Shown here: piece by piece, positions 1-7,832 of the stretch
How positions within the stretch are numbered: position 1 is the stretch's first letter
Layout of the letters: each line of letters opens with the position of its first letter
From: Streptomyces flaveus
Lineage (GTDB): Bacteria > Actinomycetota > Actinomycetes > Streptomycetales > Streptomycetaceae
DNA length: 64,000 nucleotides
Assembly: GCF_014647675.1 (NCBI RefSeq)
Contig: NZ_BMPQ01000009.1
Coordinates: forward strand, 1-64,000
Reading direction: 5' to 3'
Position numbers and translations under genes: made by a program
The notes under the pieces: generated by a model
Database searches by the model: none
Told to the model about the DNA's origin: nothing
Seen by the model: the letters and a program-made list of their open reading frames with translations, nothing else

Positions 1-2
1 TG

Positions 3-65
3 CACCTGAAGGAGGGACTGGAGCCTGCGGGCAGCACAGGTTTCCGGCTGCACGTGCGCGGCTGA
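3..65 (+). CDS. C-terminal fragment of an unidentified gene
   Basis: The first bases read in frame 3 as about 20 residues ending HVRG and a TGA at 63-65. The gene would begin upstream of the window. The reading frame is open from the window edge, but 20 codons are too few to recognise a family, so this could also be chance. Confidence 0.3.
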   Translation, partial: HLKEGLEPAGSTGFRLHVRG

Positions 66-269
66 CCGCCGGCCCGACACCCCGAGCTGGGCGCGGGCAA
101 TGCCCAAACGGCGTGCTGCCTCAGTCCGGGGCCGGTCTTCGACCGTGCCGTCCCCCTTGCCGAGGTGCCGGACGGTTGTCGGGCGATGGACGGCGCACAT
201 CACTTTCTGAGCGCGGGGGCTGGCGGCACGGGTGTGGTTGCTCCCGTGCCGCGCGGCGCCCTCGTGATG

Positions 270-902
270 TCAGGCGGCGCGCTTCACGTGGCGGACCAGC
301 CACATCAGCAGGGCGTCCAGGTCGGCGGCGGCCGAGAGGACCCGGTCGACCGCCTCAGGGGTGTGCAGCCACTCCTCGCAGCCGAGGGGACGGGCGGCGA
401 TCAGCGAACGGTGGCGCAGCAGGTTCGTACGGGAGTGGTCCGTCGGATAGCCGCGCGGGGAGCGTTTCATCACGTCCCCGGAGATGTCGTAGCCCTTCTT
501 CCGTACGTCCTCGACGATGGCGGACAGTTCGCGGCCGCTCCTCTCGGAGGCCACGGCTTTGCGGAACGTGTCCACCTGGCCGGGATCGGGGTACCACCAG
601 GCGCCCTGGATCCGCAGGCCGTCCAGGGAGAACCGAAGACCGATCTCGATCTTGCGGCCGAGCCGGATCACCGCGCCCTGGTGCTGCCACCACCAGGAGT
701 CGGTGCGGTAGTGCCAGACGGAGAAGTCCTCGTACCGGGGGTCGGCGTCCGCGACCTCGTTGAGCAGGGCGATCATCGGCTGCCGGACCAGGCGTTCGCG
801 GTCCGCGCGGTAGCGCTCGCGGGTCGCGTGGGTCGGTTCGCCCTGGAGCTGCCACAACACGTCCATGGCCTGCTCCGGCCAGCCGGTGAACTGTCCGCGC
901 AT
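270..902 (-). CDS. DUF2461-family protein
   Basis: A 210-residue cytoplasmic protein with no signal peptide or membrane segment. The N-terminus (FTGWPEQAMDVLWQL, then an RYRADRERLVRQPM stretch) and the central RLGRKIEIGLRFSLDG and GAWWYPDP segments match the DUF2461 (TIGR02453) layout. In that family a leading F-x-G motif precedes helices and a beta core. The biochemical function of the family is not established. I chose the ATG at 902 because the family motif starts three residues later. The same frame stays open far upstream, but that part lies antisense to other genes and is a shadow. No clear ribosome binding site is visible. It is transcribed away from the membrane-protein gene at 975. 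Confidence 0.7.
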   Translation of the reverse strand: MRGQFTGWPEQAMDVLWQLQGEPTHATRERYRADRERLVRQPMIALLNEVADADPRYEDFSVWHYRTDSWWWQHQGAVIRLGRKIEIGLRFSLDGLRIQGAWWYPDPGQVDTFRKAVASERSGRELSAIVEDVRKKGYDISGDVMKRSPRGYPTDHSRTNLLRHRSLIAARPLGCEEWLHTPEAVDRVLSAAADLDALLMWLVRHVKRAA

Positions 903-974
903 GCGCGGAGGATAGCTCACCGATGATCCGCGCGCGGAGAGTGAGACGGGCAGGGTCAGGCGAAGGTGGCGGGC

Positions 975-1580
975 ATGGTCAGCTTCTCCGACGGGGCGGG
1001 GCCGGCGCCGTCGGCCGTGTACGTGGAGCGCGAACTGCCGCCGGGAGGCACGTCCGCGTACCTTGCGGCCCGGGGCGGCGGGGCCCGTTCCTTCGCCCTG
1101 TGGGCCGACGATCAACGCCGGGAGCGGGTGGCCACCGTGGTGACCCTGTCGGCCGGCGGCGTCGCGAGGTTCCAGGTGCTCGGCGCGCACGGCGAGGTCA
1201 TCGGCACGCTCATGCGCGAGAAGGCGCTCCGCGGCAGGGGCCTGCGCACCCGCTGGACCGTGCACCAGCCCGGCGGCTCCGAAGCGGTCGGCTTCAAGGG
1301 GAGGATCGTATGGTGGTGGATGTGGTGGCTCCTGCTGCCCCTGATGACGGTGGTCCTCGTGATCAGCGTCTTCGACAGCGTCCCTGGCAACGAGGGCGGC
1401 ATCGCACGCGCACCCCGGCGCATCCGGTGGCGCGCGAACGGGCAGGTCCCGCTGGAGTTCAGGTCCAAGGGCGACAAACTGCACGTACACGCACCCGGTG
1501 TGGACTGGCGGCTCGGGGCCGCGCTGATCGCCCTCCTGCGCAGCTTCAACGCCGGCGCGTGGGACTCGGTGAAGGAGTGA
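975..1580 (+). CDS. hypothetical membrane-anchored protein
   Basis: About 201 residues, not recognised with certainty. A hydrophobic, tryptophan-rich segment around residues 111-134 (WWWMWWLLLPLMTVVLVISVF) is a likely single membrane span. It splits two soluble halves rich in short beta-like stretches. The first half (RFQVLGAHGEVIGTL, then RWTVHQPG) resembles LURP-one/Tubby-like folds used in some scramblase-like proteins, but this is only an impression. The ATG at 975 is preferred over the GTG at 966 because GAAGG lies about nine bases upstream. It is followed after 84 bases by another small membrane protein on the same strand. Confidence 0.6.
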   Translation: MVSFSDGAGPAPSAVYVERELPPGGTSAYLAARGGGARSFALWADDQRRERVATVVTLSAGGVARFQVLGAHGEVIGTLMREKALRGRGLRTRWTVHQPGGSEAVGFKGRIVWWWMWWLLLPLMTVVLVISVFDSVPGNEGGIARAPRRIRWRANGQVPLEFRSKGDKLHVHAPGVDWRLGAALIALLRSFNAGAWDSVKE

Positions 1581-1664
1581 CCCGAGGGACGACGCTCCGG
1601 CGCGGTGCGTGCTGTGGCGGCGGAAGTTGGTGTTCTGGGGCCGCGCACCGTAGAACTGGGCCTC

Positions 1665-2048
1665 ATGTCTGATCAGTGGCCGGCCCAACGCCCGGCGCCA
1701 GGGCCCTTGCCCGGTCCGCCCGGCGGGTACGGGCCGCCACGGTTCCAGGAGGTCAGTGCCGGGTACCGGCGTTGGGCCGGCGTCCTGCTCTGGCTCGCGA
1801 TCGCCGTCGCGGTTCTCATGGTGGTCGCGTTCGTGGCCAGCATCGTCTTCCTGGTGAAGGCAGACGCGGACGTGGACAACGCCGTCTACGGCTATCTCGC
1901 GATCTTCCTCTGGTTCGGGATCGCCGCCGCGATCCCGGTGCTGCTGGCGCTCGGTATTCCCGCAATCGTCATGACGCGGCGTGTACGGCAGCAGGAGCGG
2001 CTGGGCCACGATGCTGTGTACCGAGGGCTCAAAGTCGGCGAACAGTAG
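1665..2048 (+). CDS. small two-span membrane protein with an altered 3' end
   Basis: About 127 residues. A proline-rich N-terminus (QRPAPGPLPGPPGGYGPP) is followed by two hydrophobic helices, near residues 38-63 and 72-102. The family is not recognised. The last 20 or so codons lie antisense to the TnsA-like relic at 1990-2263, so the original C-terminus was probably lost when that mobile DNA inserted and the present tail is borrowed sequence. The start is the ATG of MSDQW; an upstream in-frame extension to 1605 crosses the intergenic region and looks non-coding. Topology is inferred from hydrophobicity only. Confidence 0.55.
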   Translation: MSDQWPAQRPAPGPLPGPPGGYGPPRFQEVSAGYRRWAGVLLWLAIAVAVLMVVAFVASIVFLVKADADVDNAVYGYLAIFLWFGIAAAIPVLLALGIPAIVMTRRVRQQERLGHDAVYRGLKVGEQ

Positions 2049-2263
2049 CCGCGTGAACTCCAGGCGCGACTCGTAGATCACGTGTTCCTGTGTCGTCGCC
2101 GACCAGTGCGTGCCGGAAAAGTGCTTCTGCCCTTGTACCAATGAAACGTCCGCCACGGAGCAGCCGACTCCAGAAGCCCCACCGACACAGTGATCCACGA
2201 GAGGTCCTCGGCCACCGCGCCGTCGCGCCGACGGACGCTGACCGTGACAGCCGAATCGTCCAT
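1990..2263 (-). pseudogene. TnsA-like transposase endonuclease, frameshifted and truncated
   Basis: Reading on the minus strand from ATG 2263 gives MDDSAVTVSVRRRDG, continuing to FHWYKG. The frame then breaks at a CCC run (2130-2132), and the next frame continues QKHFSGTHWSATTQEH and YESRLEFTRLLFADF, then IVAQPLLL. Together this is the N-terminal half of the TnsA-type heteromeric transposase endonuclease subunits common in Streptomyces. Restoring one G at the break rejoins the frames. The similarity stops near 1990, where the sequence overlaps the 3' end of the preceding membrane-protein gene, so the C-terminal part with most of the nuclease domain is missing. No TnsB or TnsC partner remains. 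Confidence 0.75.
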
Positions 2264-2296
2264 GACGTACCCCCAACCCGGGCGATACCCCGCAAA

Positions 2297-2367
2297 GTCT
2301 CAGCGTCGCTGCACAAGTGGTGCTGATATGCAGTCAACTCTGAGACCGTGAAGCGGAATCTGAGACC
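2297..2367. repeat. TCTGAGACC repeats, possible transposon-end sites
   Basis: TCTGAGACC occurs directly at 2339-2347 and 2359-2367, spaced 20 bases apart. An inverted GTCTCAG lies at 2297-2303. They sit just upstream of the TnsA-like relic, where a Tn7-like element would carry transposase binding sites. The assignment is inference from position and spacing. Confidence 0.3.
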
Positions 2368-2439
2368 CCACAGCGCTTCACCTGCACCCTGAAGGGCAGA
2401 GCACCGCGCAAGATCAGAGGCAGACAGGGCGTAGTTCAC

Positions 2440-2456
2440 GTCACACGAGATGTGAC
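2440..2456. promoter_or_regulatory. inverted repeat GTCACA-N5-TGTGAC
   Basis: Perfect 6-base arms separated by CGAGA lie 69 bases upstream of the aldo/keto reductase start. This could be an operator for that gene or the outer end of the Tn7-like relic. The sequence alone does not decide. Confidence 0.35.
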
Positions 2457-2524
2457 AGGAATGACTGACGGCCTGTGATCGTTGATGATGGGATACCAAC
2501 CGACGACTGAAGGATCGAGAGCTC

Positions 2525-3352
2525 GTGAGCAAGGTCCCCCCGATCATCCTGAACAACGGCGTCGAGATGCCGCAGCTGGGTTTCGGTGTCTGGCAGATCC
2601 CGGACGACGAGGCGGAGCAGGCGGTCACCACCGCTCTGGAGGCCGGGTACCGCAGCGTCGACACCGCCGCCGTCTACGGCAACGAGAAGGGCACGGGCAA
2701 GGCTCTGGGCGCCTCCGGCATCGCCCGTGAGGACCTCTTCGTCACCACCAAGCTCTGGAACAACGACCAGGGTTACGACTCGACGCTGCGCGCCTTCGAC
2801 ACGTCCCTGGCCAAACTCGGCCTCGACTACGTGGATCTGTATCTGATCCACTGGCCGATGCCGGCCAAGGACAAGTACGTGGACACGTACAAGGCGTTCG
2901 AGAAGCTGCTGGCCGACGGCCGCGTCAAGTCGATCGGCGTCTCCAACTTCTTTCCGGAGCACCTGGACCGGCTGATCGAGGCGACGTCCGTCATCCCGGC
3001 CGTCAACCAGATCGAGCTGCACCCGCACCTGCAGCAGCTCGCCTCGCGTGAGTACCACGCGGAGCAGGGCATCGCCACCGAGGCCTGGTCGCCGCTCGGC
3101 CAGGGCAAGGGCCTCCTGGAGGTCCCGGCGATCGTGGCCATCGCCCAGAAGCACGGCCGTACGCCCGCGCAGATCGTCCTGCGCTGGCACATCCAGCTCG
3201 GCAACGTGGTGATCCCCAAGTCCGTGACCCCGTCCCGGATCAAGGAGAACATCGAGGTCTTCGACTTCTCCCTCGACACCGAGGACATCGCCGCGATCAG
3301 CGCCCTCAACGAGGACCGCCGCATCGGCCTGGACCCGGCAACCGTCAACTGA
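2525..3352 (+). CDS. aldo/keto reductase
   Basis: A 275-residue NADPH-dependent carbonyl reductase of the aldo/keto reductase superfamily, with a cytoplasmic (beta/alpha)8 barrel. The catalytic tetrad is visible: Asp46 and Tyr51 in DTAAVYGNE, Lys76 in TKLW and His109 in LIHWP. The C-terminal cofactor loop VVIPKSVTPSRIKEN is intact. The length is normal for the family. Translation starts at GTG 2525, placed directly before KVPPIILNNG, the usual first strand. A strong terminator follows. It is probably monocistronic. The physiological substrate cannot be read from the sequence; 2,5-diketogluconate, methylglyoxal or other aldehydes are typical of this branch. Confidence 0.92.
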   Translation: MSKVPPIILNNGVEMPQLGFGVWQIPDDEAEQAVTTALEAGYRSVDTAAVYGNEKGTGKALGASGIAREDLFVTTKLWNNDQGYDSTLRAFDTSLAKLGLDYVDLYLIHWPMPAKDKYVDTYKAFEKLLADGRVKSIGVSNFFPEHLDRLIEATSVIPAVNQIELHPHLQQLASREYHAEQGIATEAWSPLGQGKGLLEVPAIVAIAQKHGRTPAQIVLRWHIQLGNVVIPKSVTPSRIKENIEVFDFSLDTEDIAAISALNEDRRIGLDPATVN

Positions 3353-3372
3353 CCGCATATCCCTGGCCCGTT

Positions 3373-3414
3373 GGAAGCCGCCGCCCGATGCATCGCACTT
3401 GGGCGGCGGCTTCC
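3373..3414 (+). terminator. hairpin terminator after the aldo/keto reductase
   Basis: The arms GGAAGCCGCCGCCC (3373-3386) and GGGCGGCGGCTTCC (3401-3414) pair perfectly over 14 bases around a 14-base loop. There is no U-tract, as is usual in Streptomyces. Confidence 0.8.
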
Positions 3415-3556
3415 GGCCTGAGTCGGGCCGTACGCCACGTACTCGACAAGTAACGTTCCGCCGTGCGGCCTAAGGCCGGGCGCGGCTTCCTCGCCACGTG
3501 GTTCAGGGTCGGTCAGGGTCGTCCGGAAGCGACTTCCCGGACAGAAGGGCCCCACA

Positions 3557-4246
3557 GTGCGTATGCGAACGCAGACCCTCGCCGTTGCCGCCGGAGCCGC
3601 GCTGCTCGCCGCCGGGGCGCTCCCTGCCGGCGCGACCGGCAGCCCCATCAGGGCGCGGGAGGGCACGGTCGGTGCGACCGACCTGCTGGCCGAGGTGGCG
3701 TCCTGCTCACGGATCTCGGACGGCCTGTACCGCACCGACGAGGAGGCCTCGCCCTCCGTCCCCGTCTGCGGCAAGGAGGGCGCGGTGTTCTGGAAGGCCG
3801 ACATGGACATCACCTGCGACGGTCAGGTCACCGCCCGGTGCAACCGCGACACCGACCCGTGGTTCCACCCCGGCACGGCCTTCCCCCAGTCCGACGGCAG
3901 CCCGCTGAACTCCGAGACACTGCCGTACGTCGTCGTGCCCGGCCCCAGCGACATCTGGAACTACGCGGACGCCGGCATCAAGGGCGGCAGCGTGGTCGCC
4001 GTCATCCACGACGACCAGGTCCAGTACGCCGTCGTCGGCGACACCGGTCCCAGGAACATCATCGGCGAGGCCTCGTACGCCACTGCCGAGGCCCTCGGCA
4101 TCGACCCGGAGCCCTCCACCGGGGGCGCCGCCTCGGGCGTGACCTACATCCTGTTCACGAACTCCCGCGTCTCCCCCATCGAGAGCCACAGCGCGGCGGT
4201 GTCCCTGGGCGAGTCGCTGGCGAAGCGGTTCCTCCGGGACAACTGA
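3557..4246 (+). CDS. secreted GH75 chitosanase
   Basis: A 229-residue protein with a signal peptide (RMRTQTLAV, a hydrophobic core, cleavage near AGA-TG at about residue 27). The mature part matches glycoside hydrolase family 75, endo-acting chitosanases that cleave beta-1,4 glucosamine bonds. ADMDITCDGQ (81-90) carries the catalytic-Asp region, followed by a SETLPYVVVPG strand and GDTGPRNIIGEASY (161-174). Four cysteines could form extracellular disulfides. The GTG at 3557 has AGAAGGG about six bases upstream. It is exported to digest fungal or crustacean chitosan, in keeping with the polysaccharide-degradation genes further downstream. A bidirectional hairpin separates it from the convergent SDR gene. 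Confidence 0.88.
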   Translation: MRMRTQTLAVAAGAALLAAGALPAGATGSPIRAREGTVGATDLLAEVASCSRISDGLYRTDEEASPSVPVCGKEGAVFWKADMDITCDGQVTARCNRDTDPWFHPGTAFPQSDGSPLNSETLPYVVVPGPSDIWNYADAGIKGGSVVAVIHDDQVQYAVVGDTGPRNIIGEASYATAEALGIDPEPSTGGAASGVTYILFTNSRVSPIESHSAAVSLGESLAKRFLRDN

Positions 4247-4263
4247 GCAGGCGGCAGGCTCGG

Positions 4264-4288
4264 GCTCGGCACCGCGGCGGTGCCGAGC
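4264..4288. terminator. bidirectional terminator between convergent genes
   Basis: GCTCGGCACCG (4264-4274) and CGGTGCCGAGC (4278-4288) pair perfectly over 11 bases around a CGG loop, between the ends of the chitosanase and SDR genes. Confidence 0.75.
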
Positions 4289-4302
4289 CGGGCCGCCGTG
4301 GC

Positions 4303-5004
4303 TCAGACCGGCTGGCCGATCGGCCGCACGACCACGGTGTTCACATCCACACCGCTCGGCTGCCGGATCGCCCAGACGATCGACTCCGCGATCTGGTCGG
4401 AGGTGAGCAGATGTCCGGGCGGCAGGCTCCCGTAGTCGTCCCAGAACGGCGTTTCCACCCGGCCGGGCGCGATGAGCGTCACGCCCACGCCGTACTCGGT
4501 CACCTGCCGCCGGGTGTTCTCGGCGAGCCCGGTCACGGCCCACTTGGTCGCCCCGTAGATGTTGCCGGGCCCGTGGACGAACCCGGCGACGCTGCCCACG
4601 AGCACGATCCGCCCCCGTGTCTCCTTCAGTTGGTCGATCGACGCCCGGATGAGCAGCGCGGGGCCGAGCACATTGGTCAGCACCATGTCCCGCCATCCGG
4701 CCGGATCACCCTCGGCGACGGAGTCGTGCGTGGCGAAGCCGGCGTTGGCGACAACGGTGTCGAGCCGTCCGAACTCCTTCGCCGTCGCCTCGACGGCCGC
4801 CTGGACGTGGTCGTAGTCGGCCGCGTCCCCGGTGATGGTCAACAAGCCCTCGGGGTTGCCGAGTTGGTCAGCGAACCCTCGCAAACGCTCCGCCCCGCGC
4901 CCCGTCACCGTCACCCGGTGCCCGGCGTCGAGCAGCTGCCGTGCCGCCGCCGCGCCGATCCCGCTGCCGCCGCCGGTGATCAGCGCCACTGGTGAGTCAG
5001 TCAT
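4303..5004 (-). CDS. SDR-family oxidoreductase
   Basis: A 233-residue classical short-chain dehydrogenase/reductase. The Rossmann motif TGGGSGIG (10-17) binds NAD(P). The NAG motif is near 87-89. The catalytic Ser138, Tyr150 and Lys154 (GSVAGF, IYGATKWA) are present, followed by the APGRVETPF loop. Arg36 after the second strand (TGRGAER) suggests NADPH preference. The ATG at 5004 has GGGGGGA upstream; further in-frame sequence to 5157 is not needed. It is probably a single-gene unit convergent with the chitosanase gene. The substrate is unknown; it resembles the serine 3-dehydrogenase (YdfG-like) branch, where 3-hydroxy acids are typical. Confidence 0.9.
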   Translation of the reverse strand: MTDSPVALITGGGSGIGAAAARQLLDAGHRVTVTGRGAERLRGFADQLGNPEGLLTITGDAADYDHVQAAVEATAKEFGRLDTVVANAGFATHDSVAEGDPAGWRDMVLTNVLGPALLIRASIDQLKETRGRIVLVGSVAGFVHGPGNIYGATKWAVTGLAENTRRQVTEYGVGVTLIAPGRVETPFWDDYGSLPPGHLLTSDQIAESIVWAIRQPSGVDVNTVVVRPIGQPV

Positions 5005-5454
5005 GTGTCCCCCCAAGCCTTGTGTCACGAATGGCCCGAAGTCCATCACTTGGAGTGCTCTCGATGTCAACACATTCCGGCAGACGCCTTCGTCAGCACG
5101 TCCGCCGGTAGGACACACCGGGCAGATACGTACGCCACTCCTCCTCGGTCGCGCCACCGTCCGCCCGAGCGCACGCGGCCGCGGCGGCCCGTCCCGGTTC
5201 CAACGGGTAGTCCCGCCATGGGCAGATGAGGTGTGGCGACCCTCAATTCCCCGCTGTCCAACGTGAATCCGACCGCGAGGACCGGCCCGTCCCCCGCCGG
5301 GACGGACGCGGGCGACAACCGGTGGACGCGATCGCGCAGGAAGCGGTGAAGCGGGACGTCCTGGCCGCGTACTTCGAGGAGTGCCGCACGCGCGAGGTGC
5401 GGGGCGCCCGGGTCACGGTGTACGCGCGGCCGGGCGCCTGCTGACCGGGCAGGG
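5005..5454. other. 450-base intergenic region without a convincing gene
   Basis: Short open frames exist on both strands, the best being 5226-5444 on the plus strand, whose end reads DAIAQEAVKRDVLAAYFEE. None has both a ribosome binding site and a recognisable family. The region contains the upstream sequence of the SDR gene. The plus-strand frame may be the degenerate tail of a lost gene. Confidence 0.4.
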
Positions 5455-6318
5455 TTACGCGGGCTTCACCCCGACGTACACCGTCTGGGCCGCCAGGACG
5501 AAGACGTCCGGGCGGTGGTGGACGCTCGCCTTGTCGTCAGGGTCGAGGAGCCGGTCGAGGGTCGCGAGGTCGTCGGCGTCGAGACCGTCGGCCAGGCCCT
5601 CCCGGCGGTGGGTGAGGGTGGTGGCCACAAAGGCTCGGACCTCGTCGGAGACGGGGGCGGGCAGGTCGAGGAGGAAGGTGCGGGTCGCGGTGTGGCGCAG
5701 GCCGGCGGCGGTCAGGAGGGCGGGCCAGTCCTCGGTCTCCTCCACTGCACCGGGCAACTCGGCCCGCATCTTGGCGAACCACTCCTCCTGCACCGCGTCG
5801 ATACGGGACTGCAGGCCCGGGCGGCCGATACCGATGTCGCGCGGCAGGTAGCGCGAGGGAAGGCCGCCTTCGAGGAGGGCGAGGGCGCCGCCGGGTGCGA
5901 GACGGCGGGCGAATTCGGTGAGGGCGGCGCGCTGGTCGCCGACGTGATGCAGGGTCCTGCTGGACCAGACGAGGTCGGCGGGATACTCCAAGTTGCTGAT
6001 TCCGTCGGCCAGTTCGGCCTCCAGAGTGCTGAACCGGTCGGCGATCCCGTGCTCGGCGGCGCGGGAGCGGGCGGCTTCCAGAAGGGGCGCGGACCCGTCC
6101 ACGGCGACGACCCGCGCCTGCGGGAACGCGTCCGCGAGGAGGCAGGAGATGACACCGGGCCCACTGCCCACGTCCGCGATCAGCTCCGGCTCGGGCTTCC
6201 ACTCCCGCAACCACCCCGCCGCTTGCCGGTACACCGGAGCGAACAGCTCCGCTTCCTGCTCCAGCATGGGCAGCCACTCGGCGAAGTCGATCTGCGTGTG
6301 ATCGTGCTGATGCGCCAT
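5455..6318 (-). CDS. class I SAM-dependent methyltransferase
   Basis: A 287-residue soluble methyltransferase with a Rossmann fold. Motif I is DVGSGPGVISCLL (about 49-61), the acidic motif II is VVAVDGSAPLL, post-I is WSSRTLHHVGDQ, and motif III is RLAPGGALALLEGG. A C-terminal lobe holds the acceptor site. The layout resembles small-molecule methyltransferases; the acceptor cannot be predicted. The N-terminus MAHQHDHTQIDFAEWLPML is typical of this actinomycete subfamily and supports the ATG at 6318. It is transcribed away from the mobile-element patch, which begins about 150 bases upstream of it. Confidence 0.88.
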   Translation of the reverse strand: MAHQHDHTQIDFAEWLPMLEQEAELFAPVYRQAAGWLREWKPEPELIADVGSGPGVISCLLADAFPQARVVAVDGSAPLLEAARSRAAEHGIADRFSTLEAELADGISNLEYPADLVWSSRTLHHVGDQRAALTEFARRLAPGGALALLEGGLPSRYLPRDIGIGRPGLQSRIDAVQEEWFAKMRAELPGAVEETEDWPALLTAAGLRHTATRTFLLDLPAPVSDEVRAFVATTLTHRREGLADGLDADDLATLDRLLDPDDKASVHHRPDVFVLAAQTVYVGVKPA

Positions 6319-6471
6319 GGTTCATGACCTCTCATTCGGCTTGCGTCCAGAGTGCTCCGCGAATCCCCGAAACGGCTACTCGCGTTGCCGAAACAGCAAG
6401 CCGAACTTGTACATGAACTGGCCCCGGGGCTGCGCCCCGGACCCTCGCCAGGGGGTGGTGGATGACACTGC

Positions 6472-6650
6472 GTGTCGCGGCTGCGGGTGCGTCGTGGCTG
6501 GTCGCGCAGTTCCCCGCGCCCCTAAAAGCAAAAGCCTGCGGCTCCCCGCACCCCGAAGACCCCGGCGCCCCGGGCAAGCCCGTGCCCCCGACGACCCGCA
6601 GCTTCCCTCCGGCGGGAGGGGTCGTGGGCCGGTGCGTCGTATGTCCGTCG
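6472..6650 (+). repeat. dispersed extragenic repeat, copy 1
   Basis: This contains GCGGGTGCGTCGTGGCTGG, followed by TCGCGCAGTTCCCCGCGCCCCT, and later GGGCCGGTGCGTCG (about 6626-6639). Related copies lie at 10678-10776, 41054-41140 and 46615-46738. It is GC-rich with hairpin potential and lies just outside the MITE-like element that starts at 6655. Confidence 0.7.
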
Positions 6651-6654
6651 CTTA

Positions 6655-6713
6655 GGGCGCGTATTGAGTCGTGATCATTGAGTGGTCCGGGTGAGGATCA
6701 ACCTCTCCCACTA
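6655..6713 (+). mobile_element. left part of a MITE-like copy of the IS at 9524-10621
   Basis: The first 42 bases match the left end of the intact IS (from 9524) at about 40 positions, starting GGGCGCGTATTGAGTCG and preceded by TA in both places. The matching right end is at 8663-8698. A different IS5-type element has inserted between them at a TA. Rejoined, the relic is about 97 bases long with no coding capacity. Confidence 0.75.
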
Positions 6714-6797
6714 AGGGATGTCCCGTAACTGCTGATCTGCTCTGAGCGGGCTGCACGCCTGGGGCTGGTGCGATGCCGATGTGTTGGGCTGGAGGCG

Positions 6798-7412
6798 TCA
6801 GCCGCGGTCGGATGCGTTTTCCAGCAGGTGGTCGATGTGGCGTTGGAGGGTGGCCAGCGCCGTGGCCGGGGAGTGGTGGCCTGCCAGGACGTGGACCGTG
6901 AGGCCGTCGGCCAGGGCGAGGAGCGTGTGTGCTTCGCGATCGGGGTCAAGGCGCTGGAGGATTTCCTGGGTGTCCTGGCCGTAGCGGATGAGCCACGCGA
7001 TGAGGCCGTGGAGCTTGGCATAGGTGTCGTGCAGGACGGCGGCCAGTTTCTCGCTGGCAGGGGCATGCGTGATAAAGGCCAGCCAGACGTGAGCCTGTGT
7101 CCTCGATTCCTCATCCAGCAGGGCGAGTTCGGCCAGGGTGTGGGACAGCAGGGTCGACGCGGCCTGGGGGGTGGATGTGGCAGCGATGCGCTGGTTGGCG
7201 CGTTCGCTGACGTGTCGGGAGATGTGCTCCAGCGCGAAGAGCAGCATGTCCTGCTTGGTGCGGAAGCACCGCTGGACAGCGCCCATGGACACATTGGCCT
7301 GGGCCGCGACGTCGCGGAGGCTGACGGCCTCCATGCCGGAGCGCGCGATCAGGGTGCAGACCGCCTCGGCGATCCGTCGGCGTCGGTTCTCGTAGTCGAC
7401 CTGCCTGGGCAC
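6798..7412 (-). CDS. TetR-family transcriptional regulator (IS cargo)
   Basis: A 204-residue repressor. Residues 10-55 form the TetR helix-turn-helix (EAVSLRDVAAQANVSMGAVQRCFRTK), followed by an all-helical ligand-binding domain resembling the BetI-like C-terminal type. The GTG start at 7412 has GGAAGGAG upstream. The gene is divergent from the small membrane-protein gene at 7523. Two GATGC palindromes between them are the likely operators, so it probably represses both its own gene and its neighbour. Its stop lies about 84 bases inside the left IS end. Its position between the IS ends suggests transfer with the element. The inducer is unknown. Confidence 0.9.
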   Translation of the reverse strand: MPRQVDYENRRRRIAEAVCTLIARSGMEAVSLRDVAAQANVSMGAVQRCFRTKQDMLLFALEHISRHVSERANQRIAATSTPQAASTLLSHTLAELALLDEESRTQAHVWLAFITHAPASEKLAAVLHDTYAKLHGLIAWLIRYGQDTQEILQRLDPDREAHTLLALADGLTVHVLAGHHSPATALATLQRHIDHLLENASDRG

Positions 7413-7434
7413 GGTTTGCTCCTTCCCGCGTTCT

Positions 7435-7448
7435 GATGCACTTGCATC
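7435..7448. promoter_or_regulatory. TetR operator candidate 1
   Basis: GATGCA-CT-TGCATC, an interrupted palindrome with perfect 6-base arms, lies 23 bases upstream of the tetR-like start. It shares the GATGC half-site with the palindrome at 7473-7486. Confidence 0.65.
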
Positions 7449-7472
7449 GTATCCGGATTCACTGCACGATGT

Positions 7473-7486
7473 GATGCGATCGCATC
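7473..7486. promoter_or_regulatory. TetR operator candidate 2
   Basis: GATGCGATCGCATC is a perfect 14-base palindrome, 37 bases upstream of the small membrane-protein start and 38 bases centre-to-centre from the first palindrome. Its placement between divergent genes fits dual repression by the adjacent TetR protein. Confidence 0.7.
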
Positions 7487-7522
7487 GGAACGATGCGCGG
7501 ACACCGGGAGGGAAAGCTCGTC

Positions 7523-7783
7523 ATGGCGAAACAGCTCCAGAGGACGGACAGCAGCTCAGGTCAGGGGCTGCTGTGGCTGTTCGGTGCCATCCTCGTCATC
7601 CAGGGCTTCGGCTCCGCCATCACGGAGGCCGGGTGGGATACAAGCTTTGGCGTCGCTGGCCTCCTGCGGGCAGCCCATATGCCTGAGTGGGCAACGCTCC
7701 TGGTCGGCTTCGCTGGTTTGGCCCTGCTGGGAATGGCGGCGCGCCGTCACTACGCGAGGAGGCGGGCGGACCGCCACCCGTGA
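7523..7783 (+). CDS. small two-span membrane protein (IS cargo)
   Basis: An 86-residue protein. Hydrophobic segments at about residues 15-34 (LLWLFGAILVIQGFGSAI) and 56-71 (ATLLVGFAGLALLGMAA) suggest two membrane helices, followed by a basic tail (RRHYARRRADR). The ATG at 7523 follows GGGAGGG at good spacing; the in-frame codons back to 7493 lack such a site. The family is not recognised. Divergence from a TetR gene with shared palindromes suggests it is the regulated target, perhaps a small transport or stress accessory. The function is not established. It lies only 50 bases before the transposase start. Confidence 0.75.
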   Translation: MAKQLQRTDSSSGQGLLWLFGAILVIQGFGSAITEAGWDTSFGVAGLLRAAHMPEWATLLVGFAGLALLGMAARRHYARRRADRHP

Positions 7784-7832
7784 GAAGTCCGCAGGCCAAC
7801 TGGCGAGCTGGGATGCTCCGGGTGTGGCTGGT

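Noticed and set aside
903..2276. A very long minus-strand open frame continuing upstream of the DUF2461 gene
   Set aside because: Apart from the TnsA-like stretch, its sequence is antisense to two plus-strand genes and has no family signal. It is open only because high-GC DNA lacks stop codons.
5226..5444. Plus-strand open frame ending DAIAQEAVKRDVLAAYFEE...
   Set aside because: The last part looks protein-like, but the first half reads as proline/arginine shadow and no start signal is clear. It was noted in the intergenic entry instead of called as a gene.
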